From Zanthoxylum bungeanum (Eukaryota > Streptophyta > Magnoliopsida > Sapindales > Rutaceae), in assembly GCA_019454045.1 (NCBI GenBank), contig SKCR01051311.1:1-64000 (forward strand): DNA of 64,000 nucleotides, written 5' to 3'. The position numbers and the translations under genes were made by a program. Under the pieces are notes generated by a model, which saw nothing but the letters and a program-made list of their open reading frames with translations, was not told the origin of the DNA and searched no databases. Position 1 is the first letter of the stretch. Each line of letters starts with the position of its first letter. Positions 46,723 to 59,885 of the stretch are shown piece by piece.

Positions 46723-47502
46723 ATGGCAAACAGAGTATTTCTTTATTCCATCCTTGATGAGCATAAGCTCAAAGGGGACAACTACAATGACTTGTTTAGA
46801 AACCTTAAAATTGTCTTACGACAAGAAAATATTTTCTATGTTCTTGAAAGACCATTTCCCCCTGAACCCGCAGAAGATACTGATCAAGATACATTTGATG
46901 CTTGGAAGAAACACGTCGATGATGATGAGGAAGCATTTTGCATAATGCTTGGCTCTATGTCGGGCGAACTTCAGAAAGCTCATGAAGATATGGATGGTCA
47001 AACCATCATCTTTCACTTGAAGGAGTTGTATGCAACTTCCGTTCATACCGTGAGATTCCAAGTGTTATGTTCCTTACTCCAAACAAGGTATAAGGAAGGA
47101 TCTGTTAGTGGACATGTGCTTAAGATGATTGGCCATATTGAAAAATTGGCCAACCTCGGGTTCATCATGGATCATGAGATAGGTCATGATCTAATTCTTC
47201 AGTTCTTACCAAAAGAATTCTCTAACTTTATTTTGCAGTTTCATCTGTCTGATAAAGAAGCTGCTTTAGAAGAATTGCACAGTCTGATAAAGCAAGCAGA
47301 AAAGGACTTAAAATCGGAGCTTAAAACCTCCGTCATGTTTATGGGTACGGACCTGAAGCCACGAGGCCCAAAGAAAAATAAGGGCAAGGCCAAGGCTCCA
47401 GATCACCTAAAGCCCAATGGTAAGGTGGATAAGAAAAAAGGAAAGGGAAATGTTTCTTTTGTGGAAAGAAGGGTCATTGGAAGAAAGACTGCAGATCCTT
47501 GA
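46723..47502 (+). pseudogene. Cop-2 Gag (copia type), frameshifted before the zinc knuckle
   Basis: Open from ATG 46723 (MANRVFLYSILDEHKLKG), about 240 residues of standard copia Gag: LKGDNYNDLFRNLKIVLRQE, a conserved Trp in DAWKKHVDDDEEA, FHLKELYA, RYKEGSVSGHVLKMIGHIEKL and the Lys-rich tail. Just before the knuckle the frame slips: the open frame ends with VSFVERR..., while the next frame encodes CFFCGKKGHWKKDC at about 47439-47480. One indel thus separates Gag from the pol frame. An AG|GTGGGTTAAAA junction (ttttctcttaacag) 30 bp upstream looks like a splice acceptor. It is the best preserved copia Gag here. Confidence 0.88.
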
Positions 47503-50500
47503 AGGCCAAGGAAGTTAGGGAAGCCCAAGAGGCCAAGAATCCCAATGCTTCAGGTATGTTGTATATGATTGAACTAAATTCTCAAAACTCTGAACCTTCT
47601 ACTTGGGTGCTTGACACCGGTTGTGGGACTCACTTGTGTAATAATGTGCAGGGCCTGAGAAATAGTAGGAGTCTCCGTCATGGGAGGTTGACTTACACAT
47701 GGGTAATGGAGTAAAACTGGCTGCATTGTGCGTGGGGACTTATTCATTAGTTTTTCCGAATGATTTAGTTTTAGACTTAGAAGATTGTTTTTATGTACCT
47801 TCTCTAGTAAAGAACATCATTTCAATTTCTTCTTTATATAATAAAGGCTTTAATGCCTAATAAGTTGTAATGAATGTTCTATTTATTTTAATGAAATAAA
47901 ATATGGAGATGGTATTTTGAATAATGGTATCTATGTCTTACAAACTAACAAAGAATGTTCAACCTCTAATATATACAACATTAACTCGAATAAGCTCAAT
48001 GAATCACTTCTATGGCACAGTCGCTTAGGTCATATCAATGAATCAAGATTAACTAAGCTACATAAGGATGGGTATTTAAAACCCTTCAAATATAAACCTT
48101 ATGGAACTTGTGAGTCTTGTTTACTTGGTAAAATGACCAAATTACCCTTCAAAGGTAAAGGACAGCTTGCAGTGGAGACATTAGAACTCATACACTCTGA
48201 TGTATACGGACCAATGTCAGTCACCGCTAGAGGTGGATTCTCCTACTACATTAACTTTATCGATGATCATTCGTGATATGGGTATATGTACCTTATGCGG
48301 TACAAATCTGAAGCCTTTGAGAAATTCAAAGACTTCAAGGCTGAAGTAGAAAACCAGCTTAATAAAAGTATTAAGTCACTAAGGTCTGACCGAGGTAGTG
48401 AATACTTAAGCAACGAATTTCAAGATTACTTGAGAGAAAATGGCATTGTTTCCCAGTGGACTCCTCTGGGAACTCCATAGCATAATGGGGTCTATGAAAG
48501 GAGAAATCGGACTTGATTAGATATGGTCTGATCAATGATGCCAGACACGGATCTACCTCTTTCATTTTGGGGTCTTGCTTTAGAAACTACAACACTACTA
48601 CTAAACCAAGTTCCTTCCAAGACTGTTAGTCAAACACCATATGAGTTATGGTCTGGGAAACGTCCTAGTCATAGTTATCTAAGAATTTGGGGATGTGACG
48701 CATATGTCAAGCTCACACAAACTAACAAATTGGATGATAGGGCAGTTAAATATAAGTTTGTAGGATATGCTTAAACTCAAGAACATACGTGTTCTACGTC
48801 CCAAATGAACAAAGAATATTTGTCTCACGAAATGCTAAATTTCTAGAGAATGAATTCCTTCTCAAGATATATAGTGGGAGTAGACTTGACCTCGATGAGG
48901 TACGAGAAGAGAAAACTAACATAGAAGTAAACCCCAGGCCCCTCATAAGGGCAACGATGGAACAACCACAAGGTTATGAACTTAGGAGGTCTGGTAGGGA
49001 AAGACATGAGCCTGAAAGATATGGTTTCCATATTGATGAGGAACATGATCAGGTCATTGATAATGATGATCCCACAAGTTATGATGAAACAATGCATGTC
49101 ATTGATTAAGTCAAGTGGCTTGAGGCCATGAAATCCAAAATAGACTCTATGTATCAGAATCAAGTCTGGGACTTGGTAGATGCACCTGAAGGGATAAAAC
49201 ACATAGGCTGAAAGTGGATTTACAAGCGTAAAACTGATGCAGAAGAAAACATCCAAACCTATAAGGCTAGGTCGGTGGCGAAAGGTTATAGAAAAATCCA
49301 AGGAATTGACTATGATGAAACCTTCTCGCCTGTTGCAATGATAAAGTCCATTAGAATTTTATTGGCAATAGCTCCACACATTAATTATGAGATTTGGCAG
49401 ATGGATGTCAAAACAACTTTCTTTAATGGGAACCTCGTAGAGGAAGTCTATATGACACAACCTGATGGGTTTGCATCTAAGGATGATCATAAAAAGTATG
49501 CAAGCTTAAACGATCCATTTATGGACTCAAGCAAGCCTCCAGAAGTTGGAATATATGATTTGATGAGACAATCAAAGAATTTGACTTTATCAAAAATGTA
49601 GACAAGCCTTATGTTTACAGGAAAAGTAGTGGGAGTGCTGTTGTATTTCTGTATTATATGTCGATGACATATTAATCATGGGAATGATATTCCCATGATG
49701 CAAGCCACCAAGAATTGGTTATCTCAGAATCACTCCATGAAAGATTTGGGAGAAGCAGCCACGTCCTCGACATTAAGATCTACCGTAATAGATCTAAGAG
49801 GTTGTTAGGACTTTCTCAATCTACGTACATAGATAAAGTTTTGAAAAGATTCAAAATGGAAGATTCCAAAAGAGATAATTTACCTACTTGTCATGGAATC
49901 AAATATCTAAGGAGGAATGTCCACATACTCTTTCAGATAAAGAGCGATGAGTAGGATCCCTTATGCTTCAGCAATAGGATCGATCATGTACGCCTTGCTA
50001 TGTACAAGACCTGATGTCTTATGCTCTTAGCATAACGAGCAGGTATCAGAAAAATCTTGGTGAGCAACACTGGGCAGCTTTCAAAACAATCCTCAAGTAT
50101 CTGAGAAGAACTAAGGATGTGTTTATGACATACGAAGATTGTTCTGAGATGAAAGTCATTGGTTACAGTTATATGAGCTTTCAGACCGATAGGGATGACA
50201 ACAGATCGCAAACATGATATCTGTTTACTTTGAATGGCGGTCTGTCAGTTGAAAAGCTCAAAGTAGTCAACTACAACGGACTCCACCACTGAAGCCGAGT
50301 ATATTGCAGCATGAGGCTGCTAAATAGGTCTCTGGATAAAGAAGTTCATCACGGAGCTGGAAGTGCTTCCCATGATAAAGAATGGCGTCACGATGTACTA
50401 TGACAACACGGGCGCCATTGCTCAATCAAAGGAACCAAGGTCCCACCAGAATTCCAAGCATGTACTCAGAGGATTTCATCTCATCATGGAGATTGTTGAG

Positions 50501-50597
50501 AGAAAAGAAGTTATCATAGAGAAAATACCCACAAAAGATAATCTTGAAGATTCTCTTACTAAAGGGCTGACTCAACAAAAGCATGATAGGCACACCT
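47439..50597 (+). pseudogene. Cop-2 protease-integrase-RT-RNaseH, multiply broken
   Basis: Order as in copia. Zinc knuckle, then protease WVLDTGCGTHLC (about 47605), with frameshift and stops after it. Integrase has LLWHSRLGH and CESCLLGK (zinc site), IHSDVYGP, RSDRGSEYLS and YERRNRT, so D, D and E are all present. In-frame stops occur at 48274, 48478 and about 48514. RT (49110-49680) has WIYKRKTD, DYDETFSPVAMIKSIR and EIWQMDVKTTFFNG; the LYVDDIL site near 49655 is readable only in a shifted frame. RNase H pieces run 50014-50590 (YLRRTKD, MYYDNTGAIA, DSLTKGL). At least eight stops or indels make it non-functional. Confidence 0.88.
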
Positions 50598-50638
50598 GAG
50601 AGTATGATGTCCAGATTCATACTAGTTGGCTATAGTGC

Positions 50639-50649
50639 AAGTGGGAGAT
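50639..50649 (+). promoter_or_regulatory. Polypurine tract of Cop-2
   Basis: AAGTGGGAGAT directly before TGTTAGGG of the 3' LTR. Confidence 0.88.
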
Positions 50650-52608
50650 TGTTAGGGATATGCCCTATACCTAACTTATGGATGGGCTATATATACATGT
50701 ATTTGTAATATTTTCATTAATTAATAAAATGGAAATCTTTATTATACGTGTCTTACATAACTTATATGAATCATCAACACTGTAATAAAGCCCTTGGAGT
50801 AATAAGACGATGACTTCCATGCCTTATGAGAATCATTACTCTTAAATGTTCCTAGTCATAGTTTTGTGAATAATCTGGGCATTCACAAAACGGAGAGACT
50901 AGCATGATGATATGATATGCCCTTAAGTGGGGGTAGCCGATCTCATAGGCTACTAGCGGAGATCCGCCCGCTTGGTGTATCACATGAATGCATGTGTTGC
51001 TCGTGTCTATCGAACTGACCGCCGAAAGTTTTCATATGGAGTGTTTATCCTATGTGTTTGTGAGAACTTTCATGTATCGATTATATGACTAGTCCTTAGA
51101 CTTAAGGTATTTAAAGTCTTATGTGTGGATCAAATAACTTTGACATTCTCCTTCCCCGGTTCAAAAGATCCGGTCATAAGGGTATGATTGGGTCATTTGT
51201 TGAAACACTTGAATTTTGTAAAGATACAACAGAGAATCACCACTCTATAGATAATATTTTCGTATAAGAGTAGTATTCCAGTTCGCGGGTTGATGTGTGT
51301 GATCAGTGCTTGAGACTGTGGCCACAGCGGAAGAATCATGTGAGATTCTTGGGTTAGCACGATTCATGACACTATCAACATCATACCTTTGACCATATGG
51401 GTAGACACTTTCCGTACCCTAGGTCAATAGGTGGGGATATAGTGAGGTGAGGGACCGTATCATATGTAAATCGCATACATAATGGGTATATATTTCTTTC
51501 TTTCTCATTTGGGGGCCTTGGCATGTTCCTAGATGTCAACCTTGGTCATTGAAATCGAACGACCATCTGATCGGAGGATAATTTATGTTCGATTAAATTA
51601 TCACGATTCATTTCATGTCCAACTTGAGGGGAACCCAAAAGGTCACACACAATAAAGTCAAAATCAATGGTTAACAGTGCACAATACAAATATAATAGCA
51701 AATATGATTGCTGTAGGATTTTCTTCATAAATGGTTCAATGTGTTTAATTATTGAACAATTCATTTATGAGGTTCTATAGTGGTTTAGGGATTGGTGAAT
51801 GAGGATGGGGGCACTTTGGGAATTGGAATAATAAAAAAAATACTATTCACGTGAATAGAAATATGAATAGTAATGTGAATAGTAAAATATTTTTTTGTTA
51901 TTTATTTTGAATTCCAATTCGACCCAAACTCTTATTAGGGTTTTATAATCTCATTAAACCACTAAATTAAGATCCAATGGCTAAGATTAAAATAGCTTTT
52001 ATCCCACATCGGATTCTTAATTAATTTTTTTGTCTTTGGAGCAATATATAAACCCAAATAATTCTTCACAAATTTTTACACCAAACCTTTCATATCTTGG
52101 GTTTATATAAGTGAGCAACTCTAAAGTTTAAGAGTAAGCCACTGATTTTGAGGATCCTTAAGTCTAATTGACTAGAGGTACCTCGAGTTAAAAGTTTTGA
52201 GGTATTTGCCTAGGCTATCACCAAGGGCAAAATACCCCTACACTCAAGGCGTAGTCTTGCCGTTGAGTTTTGGCTTTGGTGTGTGCATCTTTGGAGGCCA
52301 CACAGCTGGGTGGCTCTTTGGAACGTGGAAGAGCTTGCTGAGTTCGAGAAAAGCTTGTAGATTGGTGGGAGGACTGGAGGAGTCTACGGTTCAAGTAAGT
52401 ATTTTTCTTTCTTTATTTTAATTAGAGTTCTTATGATAGTTAGCATGTTTAGGTTTATGTTCTTTGCATGTTTTATGAGTTTTATGCTTAGAATATATAG
52501 TAACATGCATAGGCTTGTAGAATAATAAAAACAAATAGGTCTTAGGCAGAGGGAAATCGGCATAATAATTTGTATTTTCCGCTGCGCACTCGTGGTCGCT
52601 TCCCAACA
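50650..52608 (+). repeat. 3' LTR of Cop-2
   Basis: 1959 bp, TGTTAGGGATATGCCC to CGCTTCCCAACA. TATATAAA at about 52045-52052. The GTATTTTCCGCTGCGCACTC end is a familiar plant copia LTR ending. The adjoining ATATT at 52609-52613 is the expected target duplication, but its partner is missing. Confidence 0.88.
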
Positions 52609-54130
52609 ATATTGACCTATCGTAGTACAATGGATGATTCTGATAAAGTGGAATGGCTCAAAGCCATGAACATAAAGATGAAGTCTATGTACTCCAACTC
52701 AGTCTGGGAACTTATAGACCAACCTGAAGGGGTAAGACCTATAGGTTGCAAGTGGATCTATAAGAGAAAAAGGAGAGCAGATAGGAAGATACATACCTTC
52801 AAGGCTAAGCTAGTGGCCATGGGTTATACCCAGAAAGAGGGAGTTGACTATGAGGAAACTTTCTCACCAGTAGCAATGCTCAAATCCATCCGCACTCTTC
52901 TGTCTATTACCGCATATTATGACTATGAAATTTGGCAAATGGACGTCAAGACTGCATTCTTGAATGGAAATCTTGATGAGTGTATCTATATGGTACAACC
53001 AGAGGGGTTCATATCCCAAGGTTAAGAGCATAAGGTTTGCAAGCTGCAAAGGTCCATTTATGGACTCAAGCAAGCATCTCGATCTTGGAATATAAGATTG
53101 ATACTAAGATCAAGTCTTATGACTTTGAGTAGAATGTTGATGATCCTTGTGTCTACAAGTGCGTCATTGACGGGAATGTTGATTTTCTTATTTTATAGGT
53201 CGATGATATTTTACTCATTGGGAATGATGTAAAGATATTATCGGACATGAAAACATGGCTAGCTAAACAATTCTAAATGAAAGATTTGGGAGAGGCCTTT
53301 TATGTTTTTGAGATTCAGATACTTCGGGATCGCAAGAAACGACTGTTAGCTATTTCTCAGGCATCCTATATTGATAAGATCCTTATGTGATTTGGGATGC
53401 AGAATTCCAAGAAAGGCAACTTGCCTTACCGACATGGAATTCACTTGTCAAAGGAACAGTCTCCTAAGACACCTTAAGATGTTGAGGAAATGAGACATAT
53501 CCCATATGCCTCAGCAGTTGGTAGTCTCATGTATGCTATGTTATGCACGAGACCAGACATCTATTTTTTAGTGGGAGTAGTCGATAGGTTTCAGTCTAAC
53601 CTAGGATTGGATCATTGAGTGGCTGTGAAACACATTCTCAGGTATCTTAGGAGAACGAGATATTATATGTTTGTATATTTCGGTGAGGATATGATCCTAA
53701 AGGGATATACAGACTCTGATTTTTAGACGAATGTCGATTCTAGGAAATCAACATCTGGATCAGTGTTTACCCTAGGTGGTGGGGCTATAGTATAGCGGAG
53801 TATAAAGCAATCTTGCATTGCTGACTCCACCATGAAGGCTAAGTATGTAGAGATCTGGAAGTTGTTCCAGATATGGATAAACCACTCACACTTTATTGCG
53901 ATAATAGTGGTGCAGTGGCAAATTCAAAAGAACCAAGAAGCCACAAGAGGAGAAAGCATATAGAGAGGAAATATCATCTCATCAGGAGATAGTGCAGAGA
54001 TGAGACATTTCTGTCATAAAGATTGCATCCGCAGAGAACCTGGCTGATCTGTTTACAAAGACCTTGTAGGTTAAAGTGTTTGAAGGTCACCAAGATGGTC
54101 TAGGATTACGTGATATGTCCCATTTTCTCT
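52609..54130 (+). pseudogene. Cop-3 RT-RNaseH fragment
   Basis: Copia pol from the start of RT to the end of RNase H. VEWLKAMNIKMKSMYSNSVW, GCKWIYKRK, VDYEETFSPVAMLKSIRTLL and WQMDVKTAFLNGN are followed by a stop near 53024, then LQRSIYGLKQASRSWN. At the catalytic site the Tyr codon of YVDD is TAG (53198-53200, reads *VDDILLIG). The RNase H region gives YASAVGSLMYAM, CTRPDIYF, HILRYLRRTRYY, YTDSDF, SRKSTSGSVF and ADSTMKAKY, with stops between. It begins abruptly at the Cop-2 LTR end; gag, protease and integrase are absent, so the left half was lost or displaced by the Cop-2 insertion and later deletion. Confidence 0.88.
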
Positions 54131-54135
54131 AGTGC

Positions 54136-54146
54136 AAGTGGGAGAT
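54136..54146 (+). promoter_or_regulatory. Polypurine tract of Cop-3
   Basis: AAGTGGGAGAT directly before the LTR start TGTTGGGATATC. Confidence 0.85.
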
Positions 54147-55130
54147 TGTTGGGATATCTGCCCTAGAGCTTCATGTAAGGTAAACAATTTTATATGTTAT
54201 GAAATAAAATGATGCATTATTCATTTATCAAAGTGTTTGTTTAAATTTCGTATATTGTAAATTATCTTGATTACCATAGATGACTTATATGCCTTAAGAC
54301 TTAGTGTATGTGTGTCATACACAAGAGGATTTAAGTTTGAAGTTAGTAATCTAAAATAGTCCATAGAGAGCAAACAAAAAACAGGCACTTTGTTTGTTGT
54401 TTATCTCTAGCTGCGATTCATTCTATATTTGTACGGCGACCTTGATTCGGGATCATCCATGTGGAGACATGAGAATGGAGGCACCTTGTATGATGTGGTC
54501 ATATAGGACCGGACCCAGATAGAAATGACTTTCTTATAATATCCGTTAAATAAAGAAATTCATTTTGATGTACTAGATGGTCATATATGGATTGATCTTA
54601 ATCCTAAGTGTACTATGAACTCTTGCATGGCAGGCTATGTCCTTTGATTTACAAAGATGAGGTTGGTGTAGCAATCCCGACAAATAGTTATGTATTTTGG
54701 GGGGCATGGTATGCGGTCTAGCTGGGGACGTCTTAGATCGACATGAAGTTCACTCCTTCTTGCGAGAAGTAGAGGAGTACATTCCTTAAGTGTTGATTCG
54801 GTACTTGAATGGTTAGAGCGCTCAAGTCTTTCTGTTACGAATAGAAAGATTAAAATTCATAATGGTTATGAATAAATCGTTCATTAGGGAATCAATGGTA
54901 CTTAAGGTAAAAATAATTAGAGGGGTTTAACGGATATTATGACCCGGTTCTAATTACGAGATTCTCGTGAAGGGTTAATCTGTATGCAATGACTATATCG
55001 ATGGACACCGACTTGGTTCGGCTTTATATATTATCTGCGATAACGAGAGTGCAACTTTGGGTTTTTAGTGGAATAACCCGGAGTTAATAATTCAGAATAT
55101 TTAATTAAGAGCTTAATTAATATTTCGAGA
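54147..55130 (+). repeat. 3' LTR of Cop-3, cut by Cop-4
   Basis: Starts TGTTGGGATATCTGCCC after the PPT. About 984 bp are present before Cop-4 begins at 55131; the remainder of the LTR is not seen in the window. Confidence 0.8.
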
Positions 55131-56879
55131 TGTTGGACAATTATGACCCATAGCATCACTATTTGTAAAAGACATTGTGGTTTTTGTACAAATTAACTAT
55201 GTGACAAAGGAAATTGCTATTTTATCATTTTATAATTGGATTACTTGAATATATATTAATGATAAAAGTCCTTATGATTAGTTCCGAATTAATAAGATAT
55301 GAGACAATATTAATCCATGAACGGTTTAATCATTAAATATCCATAGTCGTAGTATTATCGAGACTGAACATCATAATGCGAAATAGACTACTATTACACT
55401 TGTGCGCGTTATGGAAGCTTAACGACATAGTTCTCATATATTTAAGTATAGGATACTTATGCAAGTGTGATATGAGGTTTTGTTAGCCGTTGGACCGAGA
55501 ACAGCTTCGCTCTGGATAGACCCCTCGGAATCCCATTGGTAGTATGACTATGTGTCTATGGGAATCCAAATAGGGTAGGTATATGTGGTCTTAACCTGAG
55601 ACTTGCATCGCTAATACTTGCGACAATCAGTACACTTTGGTTATGGTCTTTCGGGGCTTTAACATGTTCTGTGTAAGCCTCTTCTGGGTTTGCTGAGAAT
55701 CGTAGTGTATTGGGTGTGATATCAAGATGGAAGTATTACTTCAGTCATATGAAGAAGATGATCACACAGAGATACAAAACTAATACTCTTATATGTTGCA
55801 ACTATCGGGATAATATGACTAGGTCATGATTATCCTATTACATAGACTAGTTGCTAGTGATCCGATATATGCTTCGTACGGGGCAGACACAATTCTAGCC
55901 CCAGGCATAGCATGTGACATGTGATACTGGATCGTAATACGCAATACATAGTATACTATGCCTGATATAGATTATATATTCTTCGTTGAATATACGCAAT
56001 ATATCCATGGATCTCTTGGGTCGCTTCCCAAAGATTCATCGATGACATTTGACTCAAACATAATTAATCTGGGATTAATTAATAAAGAAAAAATTAATCT
56101 AGAATTAATTACGGCAAGAATTTATCTAGGATAAAATTATAATAGAAGAGAGAACACGATTAATTTGGAATTAATCGATTAAATAATATATTGGATATAT
56201 TAATTAAAATCGGATTTCAATGCTGAATTAAAATTGTATTTTAATTTGGGCGAAGAAATTAATTTGGAATTAAATCATAAGCGACTTTCGTAATAATTTT
56301 ACTAGGCACTATTATTTAATTAAATTGGATTTAATTAAGTCGCAACGGATAGTGGGACCCAAATTAATTTTCACTAGTGATATAAGTGAAGTGTGTTGCG
56401 TTACCCAATTAAATTTTGAATTTAAAGTGGGACCCACTTCACTTACATCACTAGTCACTTTTGGTGATGGAAGTGGTTGAGAGCATTAAATGAATTTTTT
56501 CTCTCAACACACTTGTTTTGGTTTTTACTAAACCATATACACAACTTATGAAGTTGACTTTGGTATTAGGATTTTGAAAAAAAAATTCCAAAAAAAAAAA
56601 CACATCTCTCTCTTTTCTTGGCTTGGTCGAGAGCTTCACTTTTCCAAAGGAAATTTTGCTTCAAATTTTCCTTCTTGCTAGCACATCAAGAGTTGATTAA
56701 GGTGATAGGGAAACTCACCCTTGGGTTGGATTCATTCAACAAAGCTTGGAGCTTCATCAAACATTCAAAGATTTTTGAAATCCAACATCCAATCATTGTA
56801 AGTTTTTTCCGCAAACTTTATTTATATTCACACACACATCACGACTTAGAGATCTTGTGACATGTCTAGGACACTTACA
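55131..56879 (+). repeat. 5' LTR of Cop-4
   Basis: TGTTGGACAATTATGACC to GGACACTTACA, 1749 bp. The first several hundred bp are homologous to the reverse complement of the Cop-1 LTR; the U5 side differs. The right end is set by the primer site at 56881. Confidence 0.85.
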
Positions 56880-56880
56880 A

Positions 56881-56894
56881 TGGTATCATGAGCC
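56881..56894 (+). promoter_or_regulatory. Primer binding site of Cop-4
   Basis: TGGTATCATGAGCC, i.e. TGGTATCAGAGC with an inserted T, one base after the LTR. tRNA-iMet type. Confidence 0.75.
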
Positions 56895-58393
56895 ATATCT
56901 AAGCATGATTTATTTCTAGGGTTTATATACTTGATTTAGGGATTTTATGCTTTGAGCTTGCAAATGCCTAAATTGGTTGCTTGGTTATGGTTATATGATG
57001 ATAACTTGGAGTTATGCATGATTGATTTTGTGAAAAATTGATTAGATTAATTTTCCATAAAATTCCCACCTTGGCCGAATACTAGCCCTAGAATGCTCAT
57101 GGTGATTTTTTGAAAATAAGACAATTGGATGTGTTGTTGGCATCAAATGTATGTTATATGTTGATTTAATTGGATTGAAATCAAGTTGCATGATAATTTC
57201 CTTGCCAATGCCGTGAGCTTAAGCATGTTTAGTGGATTGATTTTGCTTCAATTTGTGTTGGACATGAGTTGGATAATTATAGCATGATTAATTAGTTTAA
57301 TTGATGTTTTGCAAATATTAGTTTAATTAATTAATTATGGCAATTACACTTTAATTAAAATTAATATGATATTTCGAATATTATGTTAATAAATATTATT
57401 CTTTAAATTGGATTGAGCTAAATTTGTTGTAATTGGGCTTAATGGGCTTGGTTGGGCCAAACATGGTTTTGGACAATTGGATTGGATCTAAATTGGGCCT
57501 AAAACCATTTCCATAAAGTCCAAATATAACTTTTGGGCCTTTAATAATTTAATTGGGCCTAGTAGGCCTAAATTGATTTTTGGCAAAATGGTGATTCCTT
57601 ATTGGGCCTTGGCATCTTGGATTGGATCCATATTGGCCAAATCCCATCCATTAAGAATTAATTGAAAGCCCATTGGAGTTTAATTAAAATAGTATTGGAT
57701 ACTAATTGGGCCTTTGAGACCCATTTGGATTAGATTTAGAATTTAAGTCTAAAATGCACTAAAATAACTGTAATTATTTAATTTGGAATTAAATACGAAT
57801 TAGTTTTGAATACAAATTAAATTGGATTTAAAATTGTAGTTCGATATAACTCAAGAATATGTACTTTGAGTATTTATCCTTAAACGAGTTGGACTCGCGC
57901 AAATCAAATCGTTGTTTGAACATTGGATGGTCCTTAATTCAAAGATTAATTAATTGTATTAGATTGATTGAATAACATACTTTGTGTGAATACTTGGATG
58001 TATTTGTATGAATAATGTATATCAGATGGATATTAGAAGGGTGAGGGCAATTTTGGAAATTGTTGTAATAAATTTAGAATTTATTAAATTGGACCTGTGT
58101 ATATAAGGATTCTTTAATGTATTATGGAATTGAGTAAAAGTAAGAATAGTGCTAGCGGGAGAGAAGATATAGAGATTTGTTCTAGGAACAATTTGTTATA
58201 TATCCATCCGCATATCGCTATTAATTTATTCGTGCCTTATTATGCTTTTAGAATGCAAGATTAAGGGTGTATGATGAGACCTATTCAAAGATAATAAATT
58301 GGTTGCCAATTTACGCGGAAAACCCTCACTTTAATATTAAGCGTTTTCCCTTCCATTGAGTGGTTCTCTCTCAAGATCCAAGATTGGCTTTGA

Positions 58394-58753
58394 TTTGTTG
58401 GCCAAAGTTAAGATCATTGTCCATCGCGGATGTGTTTGAACCACGAAGGCTTTGTTATATATCGCATGTCTTGGGTAGTTGTGACTTGTTGCCCAAAGTC
58501 AAGGTCACTTCTGTACATCGACGTGGATTACGAAGATTTCCTACTGTCAATGGGTCGCGCTTAACTGGAATCATTAAGCTTGTTGAGCCAAAGCCAAGGC
58601 TTAGTTGATTCAGAGGAAAATGTTATGATATATATATTGGATATATATTTGGACTTGGAGGTCCACCTACCGGATCTAGGAATTGTATGAGATCCAATTT
58701 ATCTCAGAGACTATCTAGTTAAGTTTCATACAGCTTGTTGGCCAAAGCCAAGG
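58394..58753 (+). repeat. Leader repeats of Cop-4 (TTGGCCAA boxes)
   Basis: TTTGTTGGCCAAAGTTAAG at 58394-58412, with variants at 58485-58505 (TTGCCCAA), 58579-58599 (TTGAGCCAA) and 58734-58753. Two of the four keep the perfect TTGGCCAA palindrome. Spacings are 91, 94 and 155 bp. They match the four boxes in Cop-1. Confidence 0.8.
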
Positions 58754-59076
58754 TTGTGTGTTATTTAATGGGATCCTAGCCCACTAGGAAACTGGGTTTC
58801 CCGAGTACTCAACAGAGGGTTAGAGGCTCGCCGAAAAATAGTGGGAGGCCAGTATTAAATTTGTAATTTCGTTTAATACTTGCCAAATACGCGCTTTTAA
58901 ATTATTTTCGTCGTTATATATTTATATTAGTTGGACTAATATTTTATTATTTTCTTTGAACAGTTGGACTGTACCATAACTTCATTTGTAGTTGATTATA
59001 TAGTTGGACTATAGTAATCATTACATTTGACTATACCCGATATCGTTGATTGAATAGTTAGACTATTGCAATCAAG

Positions 59077-59873
59077 ATGACTGGAAAGATTAGCGTCAGA
59101 GACATCGTCATGGGCGATAATGTCTTTAACGGCTCTAATTTTCCAGATTGGGAGATGAATCTCAGGATTGTCCTGGGAACCGAGAAGTTGCTCTATGTCA
59201 TAGACAGACCTCTCGGGCCTGAGCCTGGACAGGAGTGGGTTGTTGATCATTAGCTTTGGAAGACTCACAATGATGACAACTCAACTGCTCAATCCTTCAT
59301 GCTTGCCGCAATGACCCCTCAATTTCATTGTCAAAATAAGGGATTGGATCCCTACACATGATGTTGAAATTGAAGGACCTTCATAGATCTAACCTTAGAT
59401 CTCAGAAGTATGAATTGCAGAAGAAGCTCTTTCGCTCTCGCATGTTAGAGGGTACAGCTATCGAGCACTATGTGTCGTAGATGATTGCTGACATTGAACA
59501 GCTAAGTCAGCTGGGCATAACCTTTGAGGATGAGACTTCCATATATTTGATCTTACAGTCTCTGCTTGACTGCTGGGGCGGGTTCAGCATGAGCTACAAT
59601 ATGATGAACCAAGAGAAGACTCTTGGAGAGTTGATGGCGATGTTGAAAGAGGCAGAGCCAGAGATTCTGAAGGGGAAGAAGTGCGAGGCGCACTTCACTT
59701 CGACATCTCAGAAAGCCAAGGCTTGGCAGAAGGCTTTTGGAGGTGTGAAGAAGATGAAGAAAAGAAAAGGCAAGGCCAAATCATCAAAGTCTTATGGGAA
59801 GGAAAATGACAAATCCCAAGATGTCTGCCTATAGTGTGGAAAACGGGGTCACTGGAAGCGTGACTGGCGTGAG
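59077..59873 (+). pseudogene. Cop-4 Gag with stops and a damaged zinc knuckle
   Basis: Starts at ATG 59077 (MTGKISVRDI), with NGSNFPDWEMNLRIVLGTEK and YVIDRPLGPEPG. A TAG follows VVDH (about 59250), a frameshift lies near 59330, and a TAG precedes MIADIEQLSQLG (59478). The later part is open (LLDCWGGFSMSYNMM, TLGELMAMLKEAE, then a Lys-rich tail). The knuckle reads CL-stop-CGKRGHWKRDW: a TAG sits at the third position (59832-59834) and the final Cys is Trp, so it could not bind zinc. Downstream the same frame leads into protease. Confidence 0.85.
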
Positions 59874-59885
59874 TACAAGGCGCAC

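Larger units (their letters stand above)
46575..52608 (+). mobile_element. Cop-2, Ty1/copia element lacking its 5' LTR
   Basis: Leader end, gag, pol, PPT and 3' LTR in sense order. Its 5' LTR and primer site are not in the window; Cop-1 sits where they should begin, and the left side of Cop-1 was itself deleted. The 3' LTR ends exactly where Cop-3 RT sequence begins, which suggests that Cop-2 inserted into Cop-3. Confidence 0.88.
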
